A stretch of DNA of 64,000 nt from Aedes albopictus (Eukaryota; Arthropoda; Insecta; Diptera; Culicidae): positions 377,952,706 to 378,016,705 of the forward strand of contig NC_085137.1 of the NCBI RefSeq assembly GCF_035046485.1, given 5' to 3'. A program made the position numbers and the translations under genes. Shown here piece after piece: positions 1-12,719 of the stretch. The notes under the pieces are model-generated. The model was not told the DNA's origin. It did not search any database and worked only from the letters and a program-made list of their open reading frames with translations. The stretch's first letter is position 1. Each line of letters begins with the position of its first letter.

Positions 1-3000
1 CAAATCCAATCCAAATCCAATCCAAATCCAATCCAAATCCAATCCCAATCCAATCCAAATCCAATCCAAATCCAATCCAAATCCAATCCAAATCCAATCC
101 AAATCCAATCCAAATCCAATCCAAATCCAATCCAAATCCAATCCAAATCCAATCCAAATCCAATCCAAATCCAATCCAAATCCAATCCAAATCCAATCCA
201 AATCCAATCCAAATCCAATCCAAATCCAATCCAAATCCAATCCAAATCCAATCCAAATCCAATCCAAATCCAATCCAAATCCAATCCAATCCAAATCCAA
301 TCCAAATCCAATCCAAATCCAATCCAATCCAAATCCAATCCAAATCCAATCCAAATCCAATCCAAATCCAATCCAAATCCAATCCAAATCCAATCCAAAT
401 CCAATCCAAATCCAATCCAAATCCAATCCAAATCCAATCCAAATCCAATCCAAATTTAATCCAAATCCAATCCAAATTTAATGCAAATCCAATCCAAATC
501 CAATCCAAATCCAATCCAAATCCAATCCAAATCCAATCCAAATCCAATCCAAATCCAATCCAAATCCAATCCAAATCCAATCCAAATCCAATCCAAATCC
601 AATCCAAATCCAATCCAAATCCAATCCAAATCCAATCCAAATCCAATCCAAATCCAATCCAAATCCAAATCCAATCCAAATCCAATCCAAATCCAATCCA
701 AATCCAATCCAAATCCAAATCCAATCCAAATCCAATCCAAATCCAATCCAAATCCAATCCAAATTCAATCCAATTCAGATCCAATTCCAATCCAAATCCA
801 ATCCAAATCCAATCCAAATCCAATCCAAATCCAATCCAAATCCAATCCAAATCCAATCCAAATCCAATCCAAATCCAATCCAAATCCAATCCAAATCCAA
901 TCCAAATCCAATCCAAATCCAATCCAAATCCAATCCAAATCCAATCCAAATCCAATCCAAATCCAATCCAAATCCAATCCAAATCCAATCCAAATCCAAT
1001 CCAAATCCAATCCAAATCCAATCCAAATCCAATCCAAATCCAATCCAAATCCAATCCAAATCCAATCCAAATCCAATCCAAATCCAATCCAAATCCAATC
1101 CAAATCCAATCCAAATCCAATCCAAATCCAATCCAAATCCAATCCAAATCCAATCCAAATCCAATCCAAATCCAATCCAAATCCAATCCAAATCCAATCC
1201 AAATCCAATCCAAATCCAATCCAAATCCAATCCAAATCCAATCCAAATCCAATCCAAATCCAATCCAAATCCAATCCAAATCCAATCCAAATCCAATCCA
1301 AATCCAATCCAAATCCAATCCAAATCCAATCCAAATCCAATCCAAATCCAATCCAAATCCAATCCAAATCCAATCCAAATCCAATCCAATCCAAATCCAA
1401 TCCAAATCCAATCCAAATCCAATCCAATCCAAATCCAATCCAAATCCAATCCAAATCCAATCCAAATCCAATCCAAATCCAATCCAAATCCAATCCAAAT
1501 CCAATCCAAATCCAATCCAAATCCAATCCAAATCCAACCCAAATCCAATCCAAATTAATCCAAATCCAATCCAAATTTAATGCAAATCCAATCCAAATCC
1601 AATCCAAATCCAATCCAAATCCAATCCAAATCCAATCCAAATCCAATCCAAATCCAATCCAAATCCAATCCAAATCCAATCCAAATCCAATCCAAATCCA
1701 ATCCAAATCCAATCCAAATCCAATCCAAATCCAATCCAAATCCAATCCAAATCCAATCCAATCCAATCCAAATCCAATCCAAATCCAATCCAAATCCAAT
1801 CCAAATCCAATCCAAATCCAATCCAAATCCAATCCAAATCCAATCCAAATCCAATCCAAATCCAATCCAAATCCAATCCAAATCCAATCCAAATCCAATC
1901 CAAATCCAATCCAAATCCAATCCAAATCCAATCCAAATCCAATCCAAATCCAATCCAAATCCAATCCAAATCCAATCCAAATCCAATCCAAATCCAATCC
2001 AAATCCAATCCAAATCCAATCCAAATCCAATCCAAATCCAATCCAAATCCAATCCAAATCCAATCCAAATCCAATCCAAATCCAATCCAAATCCAATCCA
2101 AATCCAATCCAAATCCAATCCAAATCCAATCCAAATCCAATCCAAATCCAATCCAAATCCAATCCAAATCCAATCCAAATCCAATCCAAATCCAATCCAA
2201 ATCCAATCCAAATCCAATCCAAATCCAATCCAAATCCAATCCAAATCCAATCCAAATCCAATCCAAATCCAATCCAAATCCAATCCAAATCCAATCCAAA
2301 TCCAATCCAAATCCAATCCAAATCCAATCCAAATCCAATCCAAATCCAATCCAAATCCAATCCAAATCCAATCCAAATCCAATCCAAATCCAATCCAAAT
2401 CCAATCCAAATCCAATCCAAATCCAATCCAAATCCAATCCAAATCCAATCCAAATCCAATCCAAATCCAATCCAAATCCAATCCAAATCCAATCCAAATC
2501 CAATCCAAATCCAATCCAAATCCAATCCAAATCCAATCCAAATCCAATCCAAATCCAATCCAAATCCAATCCAAATCCAATCCAAATCCAATCCAAATCC
2601 AATCCAAATCCAATCCAAATCCAATCCAAATCCAATCCAAATCCAATCCAAATCCAAATCCAATCCAAATCCAATCCAAATCCAATCCAAATCCAATCCA
2701 AATCCAATCCAAATCCAATCCAAATCCAATCCAAATCCAATCCAAATCCAATCCAAATCCAATCCAAATCCAATCCAAATCCAATCCAAATCCAATCCAA
2801 ATCCAATCCAAATCCAATCCAAATCCAATCCAAATCCAATCCAAATCCAATCCAAATCCAATCCAAATCCAATCCAAATCCAATCCAAATCCAATCCAAA
2901 TCCAATCCAAATCCAATCCAAATCCAATCCAAATCCAATCCAAATCCAATCCAAATCCAATCCAAATCCAATCCAAATCCAATCCAAATCCAATCCAAAT

Positions 3001-5042
3001 CCAATCCAAATCCAATCCAAATCCAATCCAAATCCAATCCAAATCCAATCCAAATCCAATCCAAATCCAATCCAAATCCAATCCAAATCCAATCCAAATC
3101 CAATCCAAATCCAATCCAAATCCAATCCAAATCCAATCCAAATCCAATCCAAATCCAATCCAAATCCAATCCAAATCCAATCCAAATCCAATCCAAATCC
3201 AATCCAAATCCAATCCAAATCCAATCCAAATCCAATCCAAATCCAATCCAAATCCAATCCAAATCCAATCCAAATCCAATCCAAATCCAATCCAAATCCA
3301 ATCCAAATCCAATCCAAATCCAATCCAAATCCAATCCAAATCCAATCCAAATCCAATCCAAATCCAATCCAAATCCAATCCAAATCCAATCCAAATCCAA
3401 TCCAAATCCAATCCAAATCCAATCCAAATCCAATCCAAATCCAATCCAAATCCAATCCAAATCCAATCCAAATCCAATCCAAATCCAATCCAAATCCAAT
3501 CCAAATCCAATCCAAATCCAATCCAAATCCAATCCAAATCCAATCCAAATCCAATCCAAATCCAATCCAAATCCAATCCAAATCCAAACCAAATCCAATC
3601 CAATCCAATCCAATCCAAATCCAATCCAAATCCAATCCAAATCCAATCCAAATCCAATCCAAATCCAATCCAAATCCAATCCAATCCAAATCCAATCCAA
3701 ATCCAATCCAAATCCAATCCAAATCCAATCCAAATCCAATCCAAATCCAATCCAAATCCAATCCAAATCCAATCCAAATCCAATCCAAATCCAATCCAAA
3801 TCCAATCCAAATCCAATCCAAATCCAATCCAAATCCAATCCAAATCCAATCCAAATCCAATCCAAATCCAATCCAAATCCAATCCAAATCCAATCCAAAT
3901 CCAATCCAAATCCAATCCAAATCCAATCCAAATCCAATCCAAATCCAATCCAAATCCAATCCAAATCCAATCCAAATCCAATCCAAATCCAATCCAAATC
4001 CAATCCAAATCCAATCCAAATCCAATCCAAATCCAATCCAAATCCAATCCAAATCCAATCCAAATCCAATCCAAATCCAATCCAAATCCAATCCAAATCC
4101 AATCCAAATCCAATCCAAATCCAATCCAAATCCAATCCAAATCCAATCCAAATCCAATCCAAATCCAATCCAAATCCAATCCAAATCCAATCCAAATCCA
4201 ATCCAAATCCAATCCAAATCCAATCCAAATCCAATCCAAATCCAATCCAAATCCAATCCAAATCCAATCCAAATCCAATCCAAATCCAATCCAAATCCAA
4301 TCCAAATCCAATCCAAATCCAATCCAAATCCAATCCAAATCCAATCCAAATCCAATCCAAATCCAATCCAAATCCAATCCAAATCCAATCCAAATCCAAT
4401 CCAAATCCAATCCAAATTCAATCCAAATCCAAATCCAATCCAAATCCAATCCAAATCCAATCCAAATCCAATCCAAATCCAATCCAAATCCAATCCAAAT
4501 CCAATCCAAATCCAATCCAAATCCAATCCAAATCCAATCCAAATCCAATCCAAATCCAATCCAAATCCAATCCAAATCCAATCCAAATCCAATCCAAATC
4601 CAATCCAAATCCAATCCAAATCCAATCCAAATCCAATCCAAATCCAATCCAAATCCAATCCAAATCCAATCCAAATCCAATCCAAATCCAATCCAAATCC
4701 AATCCAAATCCAATCCAAATCCAATCCAAATCCAATCCAAATCCAATCCAAATCCAATCCAAATCCAATCCAAATCCAATCCAAATCCAATCCAAATCCA
4801 ATCCAAATCCAATCCAAATCCAATCCAAATCCAATCCAAATCCAATCCAAATCCAATCCAAATCCAATCCAAATCCAATCCAAATCCAATCCAAATCCAA
4901 TCCAAATCCAATCCAAATCCAATCCAAATCCAATCCAAATCCAATCCAAATCCAATCCAAATCCAATCCAAATCCAATCCAAATCCAATCCAAATCCAAT
5001 CCAAGTCCAAATCCGACCTACATTTAATCCAAATCCCATCCT
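1..5042. repeat. 11-bp satellite array (CAAATCCAATC)n
   Basis: About 5.04 kb, roughly 450 copies, of an 11-bp unit made of two near-identical halves, AAATCC (6 bp) and AATCC (5 bp). Most variants are gain or loss of a half unit, for example near 281-292, 321-330, 661-670, 711-720, 1755-1770 and 2650-2660. A few are point changes near 454-484, 766-790, 1536-1583, 3587-3612 and 4417-4435. The array decays over its last ~40 bp (about 5003-5042) and continues to the left window edge, so its true length is unknown. Because 11 is not a multiple of 3 and the unit makes no stop codon in any register, very long open frames exist on both strands. They are a property of the repeat, not genes. The minus strand is the G-rich strand (GGATTTGGATT). 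Confidence 0.98.
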
Positions 5043-8000
5043 ATATAGTTGTTCGGTTTTTCTGATGTGACAAAATAGTCAAAAGACATATGTGAAAAGA
5101 CATTGCTTTTTATCTCCGATGTGATTGTCAGACCCCCATTTGCGAAGCTGTGACATTTCAATATTCTCCGAGTTTGCTAGAGCTAGCGATAGGTTAAATT
5201 AAATGCGTAACATGGGTTCTTCCTGGAGCTATCGAGTCCATCCAAACATGGAATGTAATCCTGGTTTTCAGACCTTTATGCGTGGAGGAAAACAGTTGGT
5301 AGCTGTTCGAGCAAATATCCTGTGAAAGGAATACAAGTTGTCGTTCATGCCTTTCTGGCATTCTGGCTGAGAGATACCAAAGGAACAAGAAAGGATAATT
5401 GGGTTAAGTCGGTGGTCGGTCCTTTTCGGTTAATTAAATTTTCGCGGTCACTAATTGTTGGCATTACGCAGACATGATCCACCCGGTTGAATGACAATTT
5501 CATCCCCTCCGTGGGCGTGCTAGGGGTTAAAGCAAATGCTTCTCAATTTCCGCACGTATGTAGATATAATTACATAATTATTCGCTTTATTTTCAACGCA
5601 CTGAAGTGTATCCATAATCAAATGGAATAATTGTAACAATCAAATTATTTGTTCAATGCTAAATAGCTTTCGATACTGAAAACCGATTTCCGAGTGCGAT
5701 CCATCACCGCGAGCGATAAATCTCCTAATGGCCCCCGTTTCAACCATTATTCAAATTAACCAAAACGTCAGTTCAGCAGTCAGCAGTGGTGAAGTACACT
5801 TCCGGCGATGGACTGTTTTTTGTGAAACGCTCTCCAGGCGATCATTTGTTACAACGAAACCTTTTCAACAACTCGTTTGGCAGTAGGTAGGTATAGGACA
5901 TGGAAAACTGTTGTTATCGGTCCGAACAGACGGCGACCAAACACCAAGAGTACGCTACCTATATACTGGCTGCTTTACACGATTTGTGAACAAATACGTT
6001 TTCCACCGTTTCCGCTAACAGGGGACAGATTCGCTTTGATCATGACAATGGCCCCTCACTGACTGGGGTGAAAACGTGACTGAAGCCCCAGTTTCGGGTG
6101 GCCTCCAAGTCGACATAATGGGTTGCATCAAACGGTATGCTAAAGTATCTCCATCGACGTTGTTTCGGGATGCTGTTTAAGTATTCTTCTGCAATGGAGA
6201 GGGATGTCCTGTATTGAAGACGATAGTTTTTGTTACTTTAGAAATTTTAGAATTTTTCTGGGTGGAAATCCAAACGAAATGCCGATTAATTCTTCAATCT
6301 CAACGTAATAAGAGATTTGGGTGAGCTAGCGTCAAATTTATCACATCTACCGTCCTTTGATTCCCGCACAAGAAAGGAGTTTTTCGTATTTTCAGTAAAA
6401 GGTGCAGGGGCACCTACTATATAAAACATGGGTAATGGTAGTTCTGTTCTCGCCGTCATGTTTTTTATAATTTGTTGATCTCAAATCTTTCCCAACTGAG
6501 GCGAATTATACGACTAAGCTTAGACAATTTGGCCGACGAAAACCACTCATGACGAAGAGAAGAAACCTGACGATTATGCCAAAGTCAGCCTATGTAAAAA
6601 CTACTGCAGTATTGGACATTTTTCTTCCGTTCTTCTAAATATAAGAAAGTCTCCTATGTGCTTTTTCATATGTTTGGACACTCATGAATTTGCGAATAAT
6701 TGCGCTTGTGTATACACAAGTAACCACAAGGCACTATTATTCGCCTCTTGTGCTACTATAGTACTGACATTGAACCAATGTGCTCTAAATTAGCTGAGTA
6801 ATAGCTTTAGAAGCTCAAAAAGGTAAAATGGTTACTTGGGTGGGTCCGGGTATTCCAAACTTTAGTGCTCCCGAAAGTTTAAAAAACCTCTTTATTGAAA
6901 TGGGGAAATTGGAATTTTTCTTGCACTTTCCTAGGTAATGGGGCACGTTCAGTGTAGTACTAGATTTGTAGTAATGAGCTGAATTTTAGTATGGTGAGAA
7001 GGTCAATTCTCCGTTTCTGCAATGAAATGGTGCAAAAAGCGTGGGTATTATGATTCCTTGCCTAATTTGATGATGTTTGAGTGAAACTTTGGATGACTAT
7101 GTTGTTAATGCTGCAAGAAATGGGGAAAACAACTGTTTTAAATATCTTCAGAGGTTATAAAATTCCGTTCTCTGGTAAAACTACTTCTTCTATAGATTTT
7201 AATACATACCCAATCGAAAAAAAAAACAAATTTTCAACTTTATGTATTTTTTATTTGCGTAATCGTTCTTTGAAGACGCATAAAAAAAAAAGTTCCTCGA
7301 AAAATGTCCATTTTTCATTTTCAAGAATTGTCCTGAACTGCGGAGGGAATTGTTCTTGATAAAAATTATTTTCCTATATCATGGGCATTCTGGAAAAGAA
7401 TATATTTGCGCAAAAATAAGATAAAAAAATGAATATTTTCCCACAGTTTTTGCAATTTTAAATTTTTAGGAGGTGTCCAAAATTTTAAAAACATATGTGC
7501 AATCTTTGAGATAAAAGTCCAAGTTGAATGATTATTTTTTGAAAATCAGGACTGCCATTTTTTATTTTAGAGATTTATATAGTATCTCCAAAAATAAAGT
7601 TATGTTTATTTCGAACAGATTATTTTTCAGACAATTGTGAATGTTTATAGTTAATTTCCGATACAGTCCCTCAACCCATGCGTTTGAACAGCTCCTCTAA
7701 TCATCAGCTAATCTTTAGTGTACTGCAATATCGTAAGCTTACAAAATAGACTTAACAGCGTTCTTTTTCTCCACTCATTTTTGAAACTTTTTGGAAATAT
7801 TGTGAATTTACCAGACGGTAGAGAGATCCAGGAAATACCGGGGCTATAAATCCGATAACATAGCACATTTTTTTTATTACTGTGTACGAGCAAACGAACG
7901 TCGAATTGCGGCATACGAGAGTGTCTATTGAGTATTCAACAAGAACTTTATGAATTAAGAGTGCCATAAGAGGATCAGTTATAGAATACATAAAAATACT

Positions 8001-9349
8001 AAAGAAAGAAGAATTAGTCTGCCGTTGTGCTAGGACTCATACAAAATTTATTAAAAAATCCGATTAAATGTTACTGCGGGAGAGGGTCCAATAATGTGAA
8101 ATATTGTGTAACATAATATTTGAACGACCCTCTATCTTGAGATGGAGTGATTTGCTTTAGCAATATAGAGGCCAATGATCATGTACATAAGAGTTTATAA
8201 CGAAGAGTTTCTTATGCAGTATACTAAAAATATTATTATTTTTTCAATCATCCTTTCAATGCACCCCTCTCTCATTGTAATCGCCCCCTCTGCTCATGGA
8301 GGTTGAAACTTTAAATGATGATGGTTATGATGGCTAAAAATGGCGATACAACATACAAACGTTATTTTATCAAATTTCAACCATTTTTTCGGTTGTATTG
8401 GCCCTTTTAGGTGGATTAATCATCTTTTAAAATTACATAAGTTTTTTTTCGTCATAGTTACATTGTATTTTAAGTAAGTTTACTAGATATGATCAATAAA
8501 ATTAACTTATATTCTTAAATAGGCTATTTCGAATACTTTGACCCATTCTCACCCCCTCTAAGGGGTGAGATTGTGTCAATTTTCAATCATTTGTGGTTAA
8601 GTAAGCAATTCATATAGTGTGGTACTTTCTTGCTAAACTTTCATAACCATATAGAAGAGTATACATACCAAATAAAAAGTTATTCCGACTTCAATTGCAT
8701 TCGCTATTTAACAAACAATCTTTGAGTATCCTCTTTTGGCCCGTTCTCACCCCCAATGACGGTATATGGAGATTTTCAAGTATTTTACTTAGTGCTTAAG
8801 TCGTTCGAGGTGATCTTTTTGTAAAAACTGGACAGAAATAACTGATTTACCAGTAAATTTACAAAACAAAAATGAGCAGGCAAATAGAGAACTGGTATTT
8901 CCCTTCCACATTTCCCAATTTTCACGACATAACTTTTACTTTTGATCGCCAAGTAGAAATGTAATATAAGACAACAAAGTCTTAATCCTTGCACTATAAT
9001 TTATCGAAACTGCGCTGAGCACTTTCAAAATGTTGCTGTAATTTTGTTTTTTTGTTCATGGATTGATCAAGCTTACGGTGACATACAAACAAATGTTGGT
9101 AGCTGGTTTTACGAAAGCTATGAAATAAAATACATGTTTGTATCTAATAAAATTATGAATTATAAGACATTGCTTACAAAAAGAGCATTCTGTTAAAAAT
9201 CCTAAAAACCTTTAAAATATAGAAAAATTTCTAAAATCCACGTGGACATTCGGAGAGGTGGGTGGTGGTTAATGAAAAGTCCAAGTCCAGCAATGTTTCT
9301 GTTCACGTGATATATGGATGGCCCCCTTGAGAAATTTCTCTATCGGAAT
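5043..9349. other. AT-rich intergenic DNA, no gene seen
   Basis: No open frame here has a recognisable domain, and no terminal inverted repeat was resolved. It contains many A/T runs (about 7200-7600, 8300-8520) and a short inverted repeat around 8549-8570 (TCACCCCCTC / AAGGGGTGA) whose left half recurs loosely near 8739-8752. This could be old, unassigned transposon sequence. Confidence 0.5.
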
Positions 9350-11840
9350 TGTTAAGAAATAATGGTATAAAAAAAATTCGGGGATTTCTTTGATAAATCA
9401 TTCTGAAAATTTTCCATTTATGTATTCCTTTAGAGAATTCATAGTTTCTCTCAAAGTTTTCTAGAGATTACCCCAGAGATTTTTTTTTGCAAATCCTGTA
9501 TAAAACCGTCCCTGGATTCCTTTAGATAATTCATCATGTTTTTATTTACTAAAAAACCTTTTTCGAAATCTCTCTTACGGATTTCTTTTGAAAGTTCTTC
9601 AAAACATCTTCAATAAATCGCTTCAGAATTCCCACTAGAACATCCATCGGAATTTTCGTTAGATGATCCTCCAAAAATTGCTCCAAATCCTCTAGAAAAT
9701 CTTCTTTTGGTTTCCTTAAAGAATCTTACAGGGGTTTTTCAAAAATTCAAAAATTCATTATGAATTTGTCCAAGGTTTACAAGGCCAAGGAAAACTTGTA
9801 TGGATTTCTTAGCAAAAATAATCCATCAATTTTATCAGAAATTACTCCAGGAATTCAGTCTTAAAATCTACCAAGGTACTCTGGCTATTTGTTTTAGAAA
9901 TTCTTCCAGGTATTCTTTAAAAAAAATTGTCCAGGGCTTCCTTCAGATATTCCCTCTCCAAGAATTCTTTTAGGTAGATTTCTATAGGTTCCATCTGAAA
10001 CTTCACCAGGAATTACCTAAGAAATTATTATGAGGTTTCGTTAAAAAAAAAAAATTGGAAATTTCTCGAGGGATTACACTGGAGTTTTCTACAGGAATTT
10101 CTATGGAAATTGTTTCATAGATTCTTTAATAAACTCTTCCCGAAAAATTTTAAGTTCTTCCTTGAGAAATTTCTTCAGGAATTTCTTCAAGAATTCCAAC
10201 AGTGATTTGTTCAGGAGCTGTTCTGGAGATTCCATTGACAATTACCACATGAATGAGTCCAGAAATTTCTTCAGCGATTTATCCAGAAAACCTTGCAGAA
10301 ATTCCACGGATTCTTTAAAAAAAAATCTGCAAGGACATATCTAAAGAGTTTTTGTGGGGATCGTTGCGAATCGTAGATAAGCGTCCGAATCTTTGCGTTT
10401 CTCCAGGTATTCAGGTATTTTTTTAGAAGTTCATAAGAAATTTCTCTTGGGTTTCCTTCAAGTTTTTCCTGGCGATTTCTTTGGATGTTTCTTCAGAGAT
10501 TCATTCAAAATCCTAGTGGCACACATGTTCTAGAAAAGCATTAGCAACTCTTATACGACCAAATTCAGTCATGCAAGAGTTACGTATACTTTTATAGAAC
10601 ATGTGTGCTACTTGAGTAGTACTTCCCAAGGTTTCTACAGGACTTCTACTGAAGATTTTTTCACTATCAGGGGGTTTTGCACCCGCATGTGGAGTTTCGC
10701 TACAGTGTAGTCACCATAGCGTTCATGCTGACACTTTAAGGGAAAGTCCGCCATCCGCACCATGGATTTTTTCCCAGAAATTCCTGCTGGGTTTGCTTCT
10801 GAAATTCATTTGAAAAAATACAGGGAGTGGCCAAAATGTTTGGGATAGGCAACTTTTTTTCTCCCACTAAAAAGTTCAACATGCTGTAACTTTTCATAGA
10901 GTGCATAAAAAATTATCAAATTTCGACTATTTGTCAACCTATTATATGTGCAATGCAATATTGTGCATCATTGGTACAAATTTGAGCTCGATTGGTTAAT
11001 CTTTTGCGAAGCTAGGATCGTTCTCGTAAAACACTATTATTTAGACAACTAATTTTTGAGCTGTCATAACTTTGTGATTTCTTCAAAAGCTCTTCTAAGA
11101 AGTTTTTCAGAAATTGTCTCAATAAAATAATTCTACTGGGATTATTTCAGAAATTCTTTTAGATTTTCTCCAAGAATTGTTTGGGAAATTCTCTAGAATT
11201 TTCTATAAGAATTTTTTTTGTTGAAATCGTTCTTGCGGTTCCATCATAAATATCTCCTGGGATGTCTTTAGAAATCCCTCCATAACTGGTTTAGATATTC
11301 CTCTAAAAATGTTCGTACAGAAATTGCATAAAATGGCTAAAACATTCTTTAAGCAATCCTTGTAGGAATTTTTGATAAATCACGGGAGTATTGTCTAAAA
11401 AACGGCCTAAAACCTCCTGGATATATCTTTGGAAACCCCTAGAAGAAATTCTAGATATTTTTTGATGGAATTTCATGACAAAAATTCCTAAAGCAATTTT
11501 TGAAGTTATCTTGTGAGTGATTCCTGGGTGAATGTCTAGGATAATACCTAGGAGAGTTCCTGAAGAAACAGCTTATGAAACCTTTATTCTCCAAATAAAA
11601 TCATTGCAGACTTGTGGAGGAACACTGCAAGTAGTTCCAAGGAAAACATGCTTGAGAAACCTCTAGAAGGAATCCTGTGAAAATGCATAGATGAAATTCT
11701 CAAGGAATCTCTGAAAAAAAAAATGTCTGCAGAAATCGCAGACCAAAGTACTGGTGGAAATCTTTCAATAAATTTCTGAGGGATTCTTGGAGGCTTTTTT
11801 ACCACTTCACCAGGAAAACATAGGGTTTTTTGCAATATTG
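9350..11840. repeat. Decayed arrays of short GAATTC-rich modules
   Basis: Stretches built from degenerate 12-16-bp words such as GAAATTCCTCCAGG and TTCTTCAGGAATTTC, in either orientation, cover about 9350-10500 and 11080-11840. They are interrupted by a different AT-rich segment (about 10790-11080) and by a 98-bp hairpin at 10515-10612. Short open frames across the arrays are rich in N, F, S and R and look like translated repeat. Similar arrays recur throughout the window (see 18670, 21430, 27520, 39170, 49370 and 58040). Confidence 0.7.
10515..10612. repeat. 98-bp hairpin with ~42-bp arms
   Basis: The left arm begins AGTGGCACACATGTTCTA and the right arm ends TAGAACATGTGTGCTACT; arms pair over roughly 42 bp with a few mismatches around a short loop near 10558-10572. 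The termini resemble those of the hairpin at 31918-32045 (CACACATG core). It is probably a small foldback MITE. Confidence 0.6.
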
Positions 11841-12259
11841 CTTTTAATTTTTAAAACTTTTTTTTTTCAGTGTAGAAAGTAGATTTATACTTTTTCGTTA
11901 TTTTTCTAAAAAACTTCATAGAATTTCACGATACAACACTTTTTTGTAGCTCTTGTCATTCTTGAGTTACATCGATTTTAAAAAAATCAATGAAAAAAAA
12001 ATTAGGCCCTCTTAAAAAGTTACTTATGAAAAATTTCGAAAAACAAAGTATGCAAAGTTGCTTAGAAACACCTATTGTTTATGTCCACCAAGTTTCATTC
12101 GATTCTGAGAGGGTGCTGCCAGCCCCATAGAAGGGTTGGCGCGGAATTTGTGAAAGAGTGAAATTTATACATAAATCAAGTTGGGCTTTAATGAGGGAAT
12201 TTGGTTCGCGAGAATAGGTCTTGCTCCTGGGAATTTGAGGCGCGGCTATGGGGGTTTCC
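11841..12259. other. AT-rich unassigned stretch
   Basis: Non-coding, with poly-T and poly-A tracts and no clear inverted repeat or open frame. It resembles in composition the segments at 10790-11080 and 31310-31760, which may be parts of dispersed transposons, but I could not align them convincingly by eye. Confidence 0.4.
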
Positions 12260-12700
12260 AGAAAGCTCCCTGAGAGCCCAAAAGAGGGGGTTCCAATGGG
12301 TTCAGGGGAGTTTTAAGGGGTCGTTTTAAGGGATTTAAGAGGCCTTTCAAGGGCGTTCTGTCAAGATTTATGGCATTATAATAGGATTAAGGGGAATTCA
12401 AGGGCATTTCAATAGTATTGAGGAGGTTTCAGGGATATTTCAAGGGACTTTAAAAGCAACTCAAGCGATCTTAGGAGCTTGTAAGGAGTTTGAGGGGCGT
12501 TTCAAGGTATTTCTGAGCCATTTCAGAGTCATTTAAGAGAATTTCAGGGTGCTTCAGGAACATTTTATGGGCGTTCCTATGGGATTACGGATGTGTCTGG
12601 GGCGTTTCGAGGCATTTTAGGCCAGGGTCGTTTCAGGGGGTTACAAGAACACCTTTAAATCAAAGGATAATCCAGGGGCGTTTCAAAAGATATTGTGATG
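12260..12700. repeat. Cryptic repeat of GGGCGTTTCAAGG-type words
   Basis: Degenerate repetition of words like TTTCAAGGGCGTTTCAGGGG at irregular 15-30-bp spacing. It is GC-richer than its surroundings and runs into the ~120-bp minisatellite that follows. No coding potential is seen. Confidence 0.6.
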
Positions 12701-12719
12701 GGATCTCTAAAAATCACCT

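Noticed and set aside
1..5042. CRISPR-like regular repetition
   Set aside because: Units are head-to-tail with no spacers, in a eukaryotic context.
481..5070. Very long open frames (up to 1529 codons) on both strands across the satellite
   Set aside because: They follow from an 11-bp unit without stops in any register; every frame gives the same periodic peptide. No splice, promoter or codon signal supports a gene.
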